Source: Sulfurimonas sp. (GTDB lineage Bacteria > Campylobacterota > Campylobacteria > Campylobacterales > Sulfurimonadaceae). Taken from it: 17,412 nucleotides of DNA. Position numbers and translations under genes: made by a program. The stretch is from NCBI GenBank assembly GCA_021157485.1, contig JAGGWO010000029.1:1-17412 (forward strand), read 5' to 3'. The notes beneath the pieces are model-generated. The model was not told the DNA's origin. It did no database searches and saw nothing but the letters and a program-made list of their open reading frames with translations. This document shows positions 1-6,408 of the stretch, piece after piece. Numbering within the stretch: position 1 is the stretch's first letter; each line of letters begins with the position of its first letter.

Positions 1-755
1 ACAACAAAAACATTTTTTTGAGTTTTATAATGACTATCTGTAGTTCCTACGATAATATAACCACCATCTCTAGTAGCAATTATCTGATTCGCACTCTCAT
101 CTTCATCAAATCCAAAAGCATTATGCCACACTCTATTTCCATCTTTATCTATCTTAATTACATAGGCATCCAGTCTACCATGACCCCATGTATCTGTTTC
201 CCCAGCCATTACATAACCATCACTTACAGATATTATAGAGTTCGCTCTCTCTGGGTCTTCTCCACCATAGCGTTTAATCCCATTTCTTTTTCCATCTGTA
301 TCGATTGCGTTTAGATATATATTTACTTCAGAGTTAAAAAACTTAACATGCTCTTCACTCCCCGCTAATAGTAGATTATTATCAGATATTTTCACTAAAT
401 CATTAGCAGAGTAATAATCATCTTTATCTGAGTAGTAAGCTTTTTGCCATATAAGGTTTCCATTTTTCGTTATTTTTGCCAGATACATACTCTGAATACG
501 ATTACCAAAACTACTTGTAGTTCCAGCTATCATAAACGCATCATTCATTTCAACTACTGCGTTTGCGACATCTGCGTTTCTACCACCATATGCTGCGGAA
601 AATATCTTGTTTCCAAGTTTATCTACCTTAATGATATATGCATCACGATTTCCCTCTCCAAAACTTTGAGTCTCCCCGACTAACAGATATCCATCTTTTA
701 AAGCAATAATATCATTAGCAACATCATCATACTTTCCACCATAAGTCTGCTCAAA
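1..755 (-). repeat. Five degenerate coding repeats of about 51 residues
   Basis: Within the exported protein, YGG-type openings recur at residues 101 and 152 and then at degenerate or intact forms near 203, 260 and 310. Each is followed by a two-strand block and a K-(I/V)-(D/T)-K-x-G-N turn. The repeats are protein-level; the DNA has diverged, so they look ancient rather than recently duplicated. The series continues past the left edge. Confidence 0.7.
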
Positions 756-1043
756 TGTCGATTTTGTATTTGGAGCCATTGCAATAATATCTAGATATTT
801 CCTCTCACTATATCCCTTAATTATCATTCCTCCATCACTATAAGTAACCTTACACCACTCTACTCCATTACGAGTTGAATAACAATTTCTTTTTTCTATC
901 TTTCCCTTAGATATTGGCACTTTAGATACCAACTCAGTGCTATTTTTATTACTAAATAGCTCTAAGAACATACCGTTATTTGTCTCAACAATCCCAGCTA
1001 GTAGCGCAGATGTAAACATAGATACGATTAATAAAATCTTCAT
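1..1043 (-). CDS. Exported SH3-like and beta-propeller-type repeat protein, C-terminus beyond the left edge
   Basis: The minus frame is open from an ATG at 1043 to the window edge: 347 complete codons and no stop. The start follows AAAGGGG by about six bases. Residues 1-16 form a signal peptide (MKILLIVSM, then ...SALLA before G17), so the product should be exported. Residues about 17-85 resemble a bacterial SH3-like domain, with a late W-C-K-V strand and a closing KYL; two cysteines (C54, C64) may form a disulphide. From about residue 97 a unit of about 51 residues repeats five times. Each unit has a YGG-like opening, an A-N-x-I-I strand, a D-G-Y strand, (V/A)G-(E/T)-T and a DAYxIKxDKxGN-type end. 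Such units are typical of beta-propeller-like repeat proteins. Ligand and function are unknown. The missing C-terminus could carry an anchor or further repeats. The exported repeat-protein call is strong; the SH3 call is moderate. Confidence 0.8.
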   Translation of the reverse strand, partial: MKILLIVSMFTSALLAGIVETNNGMFLELFSNKNSTELVSKVPISKGKIEKRNCYSTRNGVEWCKVTYSDGGMIIKGYSERKYLDIIAMAPNTKSTFEQTYGGKYDDVANDIIALKDGYLLVGETQSFGEGNRDAYIIKVDKLGNKIFSAAYGGRNADVANAVVEMNDAFMIAGTTSSFGNRIQSMYLAKITKNGNLIWQKAYYSDKDDYYSANDLVKISDNNLLLAGSEEHVKFFNSEVNIYLNAIDTDGKRNGIKRYGGEDPERANSIISVSDGYVMAGETDTWGHGRLDAYVIKIDKDGNRVWHNAFGFDEDESANQIIATRDGGYIIVGTTDSHYKTQKNVFV

Positions 1044-1180
1044 CACAACCCCTTTTTATAAATAATAATTAGTTATATGATACTCAAATAAATTATAAAT
1101 TTTATTTATTATTCCTCTAAAATAGCATTTTTTGAATTTATGTTTATTATATGCACTTTTAGATAGACTTATATTAATTT

Positions 1181-1189
1181 TGATAAAAT
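1181..1189 (+). promoter_or_regulatory. Candidate extended -10 promoter for the adenylate cyclase gene
   Basis: TGATAAAAT is an extended -10 element (TG, one base, TAAAAT). No convincing -35 is seen, which is common in Campylobacterota sigma-70 promoters. Transcription would start near 1196, about 25 bases before the proposed start codon. The 1044-1220 gap is shared with the divergent repeat-protein gene and holds nothing else I recognise. Confidence 0.45.
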
Positions 1190-1207
1190 ATATCATAAAA
1201 CATCTAT

Positions 1208-1223
1208 AGGAGTAGCTACTATC
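1208..1223 (+). promoter_or_regulatory. Ribosome binding site leading to an ATC start codon
   Basis: AGGAG at 1208-1212 is followed after eight bases by ATC at 1221 and then AAG TAT AAA. The frame is open from 1167, just after the TAG at 1164-1166. It contains no ATG, GTG or TTG until GTG at 1314, which lies after the first membrane helix. The ATC is therefore the best-placed start, although it is non-canonical. Confidence 0.55.
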
Positions 1224-2660
1224 AAGTATAAATTTAGAACGCTACTTCGTATAGGTGGCTTAAAACTAAAACTTATCAGCTTTGTTTTTCTTGCACTTCT
1301 TGCTGCAATTTCAGTGCAAAATATCTTTACTGTACCGATGATGAAATCGTATATAGAAAAAAAAGCATATGAGGTTAGTATAACTACTATTGAGAGAATC
1401 TCAGACTTTTCATCATTTGCCCTTTTAGAGAGAACTTATGAAAACCGTTTAAGTCTAGATGATGCTATTAAAAAAGTGAAAAACTCAGATATAGACGGAC
1501 TTATCGGTGTCTCTATTTATCAGAGACAAAAAACAGATGATAATATTAAATTTAATTACCTCTCTGGCTTTGGAGATGATGTTAAAAATATTCCTGTAGA
1601 TAAAGAGCTGCAAAACTCTTTAAATAGCTCTGGTAATGAAGATGTTAGCTACGATGACTATATTGTTAAATCAAAATATAAGACTATTGATACCTACCGT
1701 TTTGTTAGACCAATCATTTATAAGTATCAAAACAATACTATTCTTTTGGGTGTTGCTATTCTTTACTATGATAAAAATGCGATTAACAAGATTATAGATA
1801 CTATGCTCGATTATATGTTTACAGTTACTATAATCGTTCTACTTATCGCAATTTTATTTGTATACTTTATCGGGGTTAGATTTACTCGTCCAATTTTAGA
1901 GATTACTCACGCAGCCACATCAATTGCACAAGGAAACCTAAATATAAAACTAAATATCAATACAAATGATGAGATAGAACACCTTGCTTATCACTTTAAC
2001 GCGATGGTAAAAGGTTTACAAGAGAAAAAAAAGATGCAAAAATTTGTATCTGGCTCAACTATGGATATGATTAAAAGTGGCTCTATGAGACATAATATGC
2101 TTGGTGGAGAGTACAGAACTTTAACTATTTTATTTAGTGATATTCGTGGTTTTACTGCGATGAGTGAAAATAGAAAACCATCTGAAGTTATTAGTATTGT
2201 AAATTTTTATCTAAATCTTCAAGCTCAGATAATAAGAGATAATGATGGAGATATTGATAAATACATAGGTGATGAAATTATGGCATCTTTCACTGGAGAT
2301 GATGCAACAAATAATGCAGTAAAAAGTGGACTTGAGATACAAGCAATGATTAAAAAAGAAAATATTAAACGTGCAAAAAGAGGCGAAACTATATGTGAAG
2401 TTGGTATTGGAATCAACAGAGGCGAAGTTATTGTTGGAAATATCGGTTCTCATGAGCATATGGATTTTACAGCGGTAGGTTCAGTCGTAAATGTTGCTTC
2501 TAGGTTATGTTCAAGTGCCAAACCTGGTACAGTGATTGTAGATAAGAGTACATATGATAGAGCAAGCTGCAAACACCGCACTACACTACAATCTCCTTTT
2601 ACAATTAAAGGAATCAGTTACCCAATAGATACTTATTCCGTATCGAATGGAGAGACTTAA
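1221..2660 (+). CDS. Membrane adenylate cyclase, class III, with HAMP domain
   Basis: Predicted to make cAMP from ATP at the inner membrane. Read from ATC 1221 it has 479 residues: a first membrane helix at about 16-36, a periplasmic sensor region at about 37-195, a second helix at about 198-218, HAMP at about 219-271 and a cyclase domain at about 298-471. All catalytic positions are visible: metal-binding D307 (in FSDIRGF) and D351 (in GDEIMASF), adenine-specifying K347 and D415, and N424 and R428 in the VNxASR motif. The K/D pair argues for adenylate over guanylate cyclase. The conventional GTG start at 1314 would delete most of the first helix, so I prefer 1221. The stop is one base before the next gene, a TPR lipoprotein, so the two are probably co-expressed. 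The periplasmic signal is unknown. Confidence 0.85.
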   Translation: MKYKFRTLLRIGGLKLKLISFVFLALLAAISVQNIFTVPMMKSYIEKKAYEVSITTIERISDFSSFALLERTYENRLSLDDAIKKVKNSDIDGLIGVSIYQRQKTDDNIKFNYLSGFGDDVKNIPVDKELQNSLNSSGNEDVSYDDYIVKSKYKTIDTYRFVRPIIYKYQNNTILLGVAILYYDKNAINKIIDTMLDYMFTVTIIVLLIAILFVYFIGVRFTRPILEITHAATSIAQGNLNIKLNINTNDEIEHLAYHFNAMVKGLQEKKKMQKFVSGSTMDMIKSGSMRHNMLGGEYRTLTILFSDIRGFTAMSENRKPSEVISIVNFYLNLQAQIIRDNDGDIDKYIGDEIMASFTGDDATNNAVKSGLEIQAMIKKENIKRAKRGETICEVGIGINRGEVIVGNIGSHEHMDFTAVGSVVNVASRLCSSAKPGTVIVDKSTYDRASCKHRTTLQSPFTIKGISYPIDTYSVSNGET

Positions 2661-2661
2661 C

Positions 2662-3771
2662 ATGAAACTATATACTCTTAGCGCTTCTCTTTTAACTCTT
2701 TTTTTACTTACAGGGTGTATTGAAGAGTACACACAACCTGCACCCGAACCAAAAACTGAGATTGTTTTGCTTTCGCAGAAGGTTCAAGAGCTAAATGCAA
2801 AAGATAAGCAACTCATCTATAGATCAATTCAAAATGAGATAAATATTCATAATGAAAAAGGTGATGAGGCATATGAATCTGGATACAACTATGATGCGAT
2901 AGTTGCTTATGAACTGGTTAACTTCTATGAGGGTTACAACACTATACCTCTTCGTAAAATCAAAGAGATTAAAAAAACTGCTAAAACAAAAAGTGTTTTC
3001 CACTATAAACAAGCTCTGCATTATGAGAAAAAAGATATAAAACGAGCAGTTGTAGAGTTTAATAAAGTTATGATTAATAATCCTAAATATAAAGACACTA
3101 AGGATAGACTCTCTAAATTAAAAAATACCAGAAATATGAAGATATTTGTTAACTCTATGGAAAACTCTCTACAGATGAGACTACTTAACAATAGAGGAAC
3201 AATAAAAGATTTAAAAAATATCAATTATTCTTTACACGCTCTTCTAAAATATGATTATGACAATGAAACTGCTTTTAAAGCTAAAGCAACTTTAAAAGAG
3301 TACCATCATGTACTTGTTGAAAACGCAATAGCTTCATATAATAAAAATGACTTATATAGGGCAAAAACTAAATTTAAATCTATACTTTCTATTTATAAAA
3401 AAGATCAAACTGCTATAGATTATTTAGAAAGAATTAAAATCAAAAATAGTAAGAAACTTAATATGAAGCTTGCTCAAGAAGCTCTAAATAACAAAGAATT
3501 TATTAACTCTATAAAGTATGCAAAAAAAGTTTTAAAAGCTGACCCTAAAAACCTAAAAGCTAAAAAAATGATTAAAATAGCTAAAAAAGAGTCAAAAAAA
3601 GAAGTTTCACATCTTCTATACATTGGTAAACGCCACTATAACAACAGAAATCTAGATAAAGCACAACAGAACTTTAACGCTGTTTTAAAGATTGATCCAC
3701 ACAACAATACTTCACTCATCTACTCTAAAAAGATAGAGAGACAACTAAAAACTATTAAAAGTTTGCAGTAA
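2662..3771 (+). CDS. TPR-repeat lipoprotein
   Basis: 369 residues. The N-terminus is a lipoprotein signal with a lipobox (LLTGC), giving acylated Cys19. The mature part is Lys-rich and alpha-helical, with several TPR-like helix pairs. One lies near residues 115-150 and others near 220-260 and 265-305. The clearest is at the C-terminus, with an N-x-x-x-A-x-x-x-F segment followed by DP. TPR lipoproteins usually act as protein-binding scaffolds in the envelope. I chose ATG 2662 over an in-frame ATG at 2647 because 2662 puts the signal peptide at the very N-terminus and has GGAG nine bases upstream. Only base 2661 separates it from the cyclase stop, so translation is probably coupled. It may bind or modulate the periplasmic sensor of the cyclase; that is inference. 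It converges on glyS with a five-base gap. Confidence 0.8.
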   Translation: MKLYTLSASLLTLFLLTGCIEEYTQPAPEPKTEIVLLSQKVQELNAKDKQLIYRSIQNEINIHNEKGDEAYESGYNYDAIVAYELVNFYEGYNTIPLRKIKEIKKTAKTKSVFHYKQALHYEKKDIKRAVVEFNKVMINNPKYKDTKDRLSKLKNTRNMKIFVNSMENSLQMRLLNNRGTIKDLKNINYSLHALLKYDYDNETAFKAKATLKEYHHVLVENAIASYNKNDLYRAKTKFKSILSIYKKDQTAIDYLERIKIKNSKKLNMKLAQEALNNKEFINSIKYAKKVLKADPKNLKAKKMIKIAKKESKKEVSHLLYIGKRHYNNRNLDKAQQNFNAVLKIDPHNNTSLIYSKKIERQLKTIKSLQ

Positions 3772-3776
3772 AAGGA

Positions 3777-5795
3777 TTAAACACTAACCTCTTTAATATC
3801 TGCAATCTTTAAAATGCTTTTGTAGATAGAAGCAACGATAGCTTTTCTGTTGTTTTTAATAGCCTCGTCTTCTGCGTTTACCATTACATTTTCAAAGAAA
3901 CTATCAAGCTCAGGTTTCAGTCCTAAAAGAGCATCCAGTTCTTCTTCATAGTTACTATAAGATTTTGATGATACTTCACTATATTTTGTATACAAAGTTT
4001 TCTCTGCATCTTCTTGGAAAAGTTTTTCCTCAACAGACAAGTCAGCTGATAGGTCAATATCTTTTGTAATATTTGCAACACGTTTAAATGTTGAGAATAC
4101 TTCTGAAAAACCTTCAGAGTTCACAAGATTATTCAGTGCAGATATCTTTTTACCTAAACGCAGTAGTTCTCTCTCACCTGAAGCTAAAACCGCTTCTATA
4201 ATAGATGGATTTACTTTGTAATACTGCTTAACTCTCTCTAAGAAGAAGTTCTCTAACTTCTCACTATCAATATTTTCATATTCACTTCCAAGAGTATTCA
4301 TAGTCTCAACTATATCAAACTCTAAGTTATGCTCATTTGTAATACGTATAAGTCCATTTACTGCACGACGAAGGGCAAAAGGGTCACGTGAGCCTGTTGG
4401 TATCTGATTTACACTAAAAAGACCTAAAAGAGTGTCTAGCTTAATACTCATCGCAACTATAGCACTCAGAGTTGTAGATGGCAGGTCACTATCTTCTCCA
4501 TCTGGAAGATACTGCTCTTTTATAGCAGTAGCAACTGCCTCACTCTCACCAGCTTCTTGTGCATAATAGCAACCCATAAGACCTTGAAGCTCTGTGAACT
4601 CATAAACCATCTCACTCATAAGGTCAGCTTTTGCAAGTTCTATCGCTCTATCTAAATCTTCTTTCTTTGCATCAGGTGCATATTTATCAAAAAGAGTGTC
4701 TGCAATCTTACCCTCACGTTTTATCTTATCAGCCACAGTTCCTAGACCTTTAAAAAACGCAACCTTCTCGAGTCCATCAGTAGTTAGTCCATTTTTCAAG
4801 TCATTATCATAGAAGAAGAGTCCATCTGCTAAACGCGGACGAAGAACTCTCTCATTCCCCTCAATAACTTCACTAAAATCATCAGTCAATGCGTTTGACA
4901 CAACAACAAACTTATTAATCAGTTTCCCATCTTTAAATACAGGAAAATATCTCTGGTGCTCTTTCATAGATACAATGATAACTTCAGGAGGAAGTCTTAA
5001 AAAAGCTTCATCAAATGAGCCTAAAAGTGCAGTCGGGTTTTCTGTAATTGCAACTACTTCATCAAGTAAATCTTTATCAATCTCAATACTTACACCGTTA
5101 TCTTTTTCAATAGAAGCAAAGTCTGCTAAGATATTCTCACGTCTAAGAGAAGGAAAAAGTGTTACTCCACCCTCTTTTAAAACTTCAAAATACTCTTTAG
5201 CACCATTAATACTAAGAGCATCAAAATTACTAATACGATGAACATAAGTCTCTTTAGATGAAGTTACACCAAAAAGTTCCATATTTACTAACTCGTCACC
5301 TAATAGTACATTAATCCATCTGATAGGACGGATAAAGCTCTCACTTGAACTTCCCCATCTCATAGACTTGCCAAAATCAAGTGACTTTATCCAAGACTCA
5401 ATAATTTCTGGTAAAAGTTCAGATGAAGATTTTCCTTTAACATCTTTTTTGTAGTAAAGTACTTCTTTGCCACCCTTCTCGGCTCTACTAAGTTCTTCAA
5501 GTGTTACACCACATTTTTTTGCAAAACCATTCGCTGCAGGAGTTGGTTCTCCATCTTTAAACGCAACAGCTATAGGAGCTCCAAAGAACTCTTCTACACT
5601 ATCTTCTTGACTTGTTTTGAACTCTCTGTGCCAGATAACTAAACGACGTGGAGTATAGTAAAATTCAAACTCACCTAAAAGTGAATGTTTTTCTAAAATA
5701 TCAGCGTATTTTTTCTCTATATTTTTTAACTCTTTTAAAAGTGGAACTGCGGGAAGCTCTTCAACACCGATTTCAATTAGTAATGGTTTTAGCAT
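3777..5795 (-). CDS. glyS: Glycyl-tRNA synthetase beta subunit
   Basis: 672 residues, the usual length for the beta chain of bacterial alpha2beta2 glycyl-tRNA synthetase, which charges tRNA-Gly in the cytoplasm together with the alpha subunit GlyQ. The N-terminus carries the family signature LLIEIGVEELPA. The central part has the conserved MKEHQRYFPVF and SRDPFALRRA segments, and the C-terminus has FFENVMVNAEDEAIKNNR. It includes the tRNA-binding region of the family; the active site for glycine activation sits mainly on GlyQ, which is not in this window. The ATG at 5795 matches the family N-terminus exactly, although the Shine-Dalgarno sequence is weak (AAAGAG). The gene is flanked by convergent and divergent neighbours and looks monocistronic. 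Confidence 0.97.
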   Translation of the reverse strand: MLKPLLIEIGVEELPAVPLLKELKNIEKKYADILEKHSLLGEFEFYYTPRRLVIWHREFKTSQEDSVEEFFGAPIAVAFKDGEPTPAANGFAKKCGVTLEELSRAEKGGKEVLYYKKDVKGKSSSELLPEIIESWIKSLDFGKSMRWGSSSESFIRPIRWINVLLGDELVNMELFGVTSSKETYVHRISNFDALSINGAKEYFEVLKEGGVTLFPSLRRENILADFASIEKDNGVSIEIDKDLLDEVVAITENPTALLGSFDEAFLRLPPEVIIVSMKEHQRYFPVFKDGKLINKFVVVSNALTDDFSEVIEGNERVLRPRLADGLFFYDNDLKNGLTTDGLEKVAFFKGLGTVADKIKREGKIADTLFDKYAPDAKKEDLDRAIELAKADLMSEMVYEFTELQGLMGCYYAQEAGESEAVATAIKEQYLPDGEDSDLPSTTLSAIVAMSIKLDTLLGLFSVNQIPTGSRDPFALRRAVNGLIRITNEHNLEFDIVETMNTLGSEYENIDSEKLENFFLERVKQYYKVNPSIIEAVLASGERELLRLGKKISALNNLVNSEGFSEVFSTFKRVANITKDIDLSADLSVEEKLFQEDAEKTLYTKYSEVSSKSYSNYEEELDALLGLKPELDSFFENVMVNAEDEAIKNNRKAIVASIYKSILKIADIKEVSV

Positions 5796-5825
5796 ATATA
5801 GACTCTTTGTATTATTATTGACGCG

Positions 5826-5831
5826 ATTTTA
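5826..5831 (-). promoter_or_regulatory. Candidate -10 box for glyS
   Basis: On the minus strand TAAAAT is preceded by TAGA, about 31 bases upstream of the glyS ATG. The -35 is not recognisable. It resembles the TAAAAT box of the cyclase gene. Confidence 0.3.
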
Positions 5832-5890
5832 TCTATATTTTAATTAAAAGGTTATAAATTAATTTTTTCTTAAATAAGACTAATATACTC

Positions 5891-5918
5891 TTGTTTATGT
5901 TTTACTAAAAGATATACT
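5891..5918 (+). promoter_or_regulatory. Sigma-70-like promoter for the superoxide reductase gene
   Basis: TTGTTT (5891-5896) and TATACT (5913-5918) are separated by 16 bases. This would start transcription about 35 bases before the ATG. AAGGA at 5951-5955 lies six bases from the start codon. No obvious regulator operator was seen. Confidence 0.55.
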
Positions 5919-5961
5919 AGATACAATGTCACATAAATATAAAAAAACCAAAGGATAACAC

Positions 5962-6348
5962 ATGCCAAAGATTAACAAATACGTTGACATAGACACAGTA
6001 GAAAGAGAAGCAAAAAAAGACCTTATTGACCGTCACTCACCATTCATTACAGTTGAAGGTGTTGCGAAACAAGGCGAAATGGTTCCAGTTAATGTAAAAA
6101 TGGGAAATGAGTATACTCACCCAGATGATTTTGATCACTATATCGAAAGTATCACACTTTTTAATGGTGAAACTAAACTTGCATCTGCTACTTTTGTTCC
6201 AGGTACTTTAGGTAATGAAAAATCTCATGCTGAAGTAACTTTTAACATCAGAGCAACTACTAAAAAACTAAACCTAGTAGCTCACGCTTACTGCACAAAA
6301 CACGGTATCTGGGAATCAACACCAGTACTTGTAGAAGTAACTGAGTAA
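5962..6348 (+). CDS. Superoxide reductase, class II (neelaredoxin type)
   Basis: 128 residues. It reduces superoxide to hydrogen peroxide without making oxygen, using a mononuclear non-haem iron. The iron ligands can be placed: H25 in DRHSPF, H53 in THPDD, H59 in DHYIES, C111 and H114 in CTKHGIW, giving the His4-Cys centre. There is no N-terminal Cys4 desulforedoxin domain, so it is the one-iron class. In well-studied members the segment before the first His reads E-K-H; here it is D23-R24-H25, so both the glutamate that can bind oxidised iron and the catalytic lysine are conservatively replaced. It has no signal peptide and should be cytoplasmic. It has its own promoter, a strong Shine-Dalgarno sequence and a terminator, so it is a single-gene unit. 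It fits defence against oxygen in a microaerophile. Confidence 0.9.
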   Translation: MPKINKYVDIDTVEREAKKDLIDRHSPFITVEGVAKQGEMVPVNVKMGNEYTHPDDFDHYIESITLFNGETKLASATFVPGTLGNEKSHAEVTFNIRATTKKLNLVAHAYCTKHGIWESTPVLVEVTE

Positions 6349-6362
6349 TCCTCAAGTTTATT

Positions 6363-6394
6363 TAAAGCCCTATATTATGGGCTTTATTATTTTT
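6363..6394 (+). terminator. Rho-independent terminator after the superoxide reductase gene
   Basis: TAAAGCCC (6363-6370) pairs perfectly with GGGCTTTA (6379-6386) around an eight-base loop. It is followed by TTATTTTTT. The T-run is on the plus side; on the minus side the flank is weaker, so any role for the convergent gene ending at 6409 is secondary. Confidence 0.85.
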
Positions 6395-6408
6395 TGAATA
6401 CTTAATAT

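Noticed and set aside
18..683. Plus-strand open frames at 18-314 and 444-683
   Set aside because: They are antisense to the long minus-strand repeat-protein frame, and their products are low-complexity Ile/Ser/Tyr-rich with no Shine-Dalgarno sequence.
1221..3771. Nucleotide cyclase plus partner gene as an anti-phage signalling system
   Set aside because: The cyclase is a class III membrane HAMP enzyme, not a CD-NTase or a PycC-type cyclase paired with an effector; the partner is a secreted TPR lipoprotein with no nuclease or membrane-killing domain.
3772..3776. Terminator between the TPR lipoprotein and glyS
   Set aside because: The gap is only five bases and no stable hairpin with a T-run is visible across the two gene ends.
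4975..5241. Plus-strand open frame of 88 codons inside glyS
   Set aside because: It is a shadow of the conserved glyS reading frame with no ribosome binding site.
5962..6348. SoxZ-like sulphur carrier protein
   Set aside because: Size and Ig-like fold are similar, but the CxxHGxW motif and the three upstream His residues identify an iron superoxide reductase.
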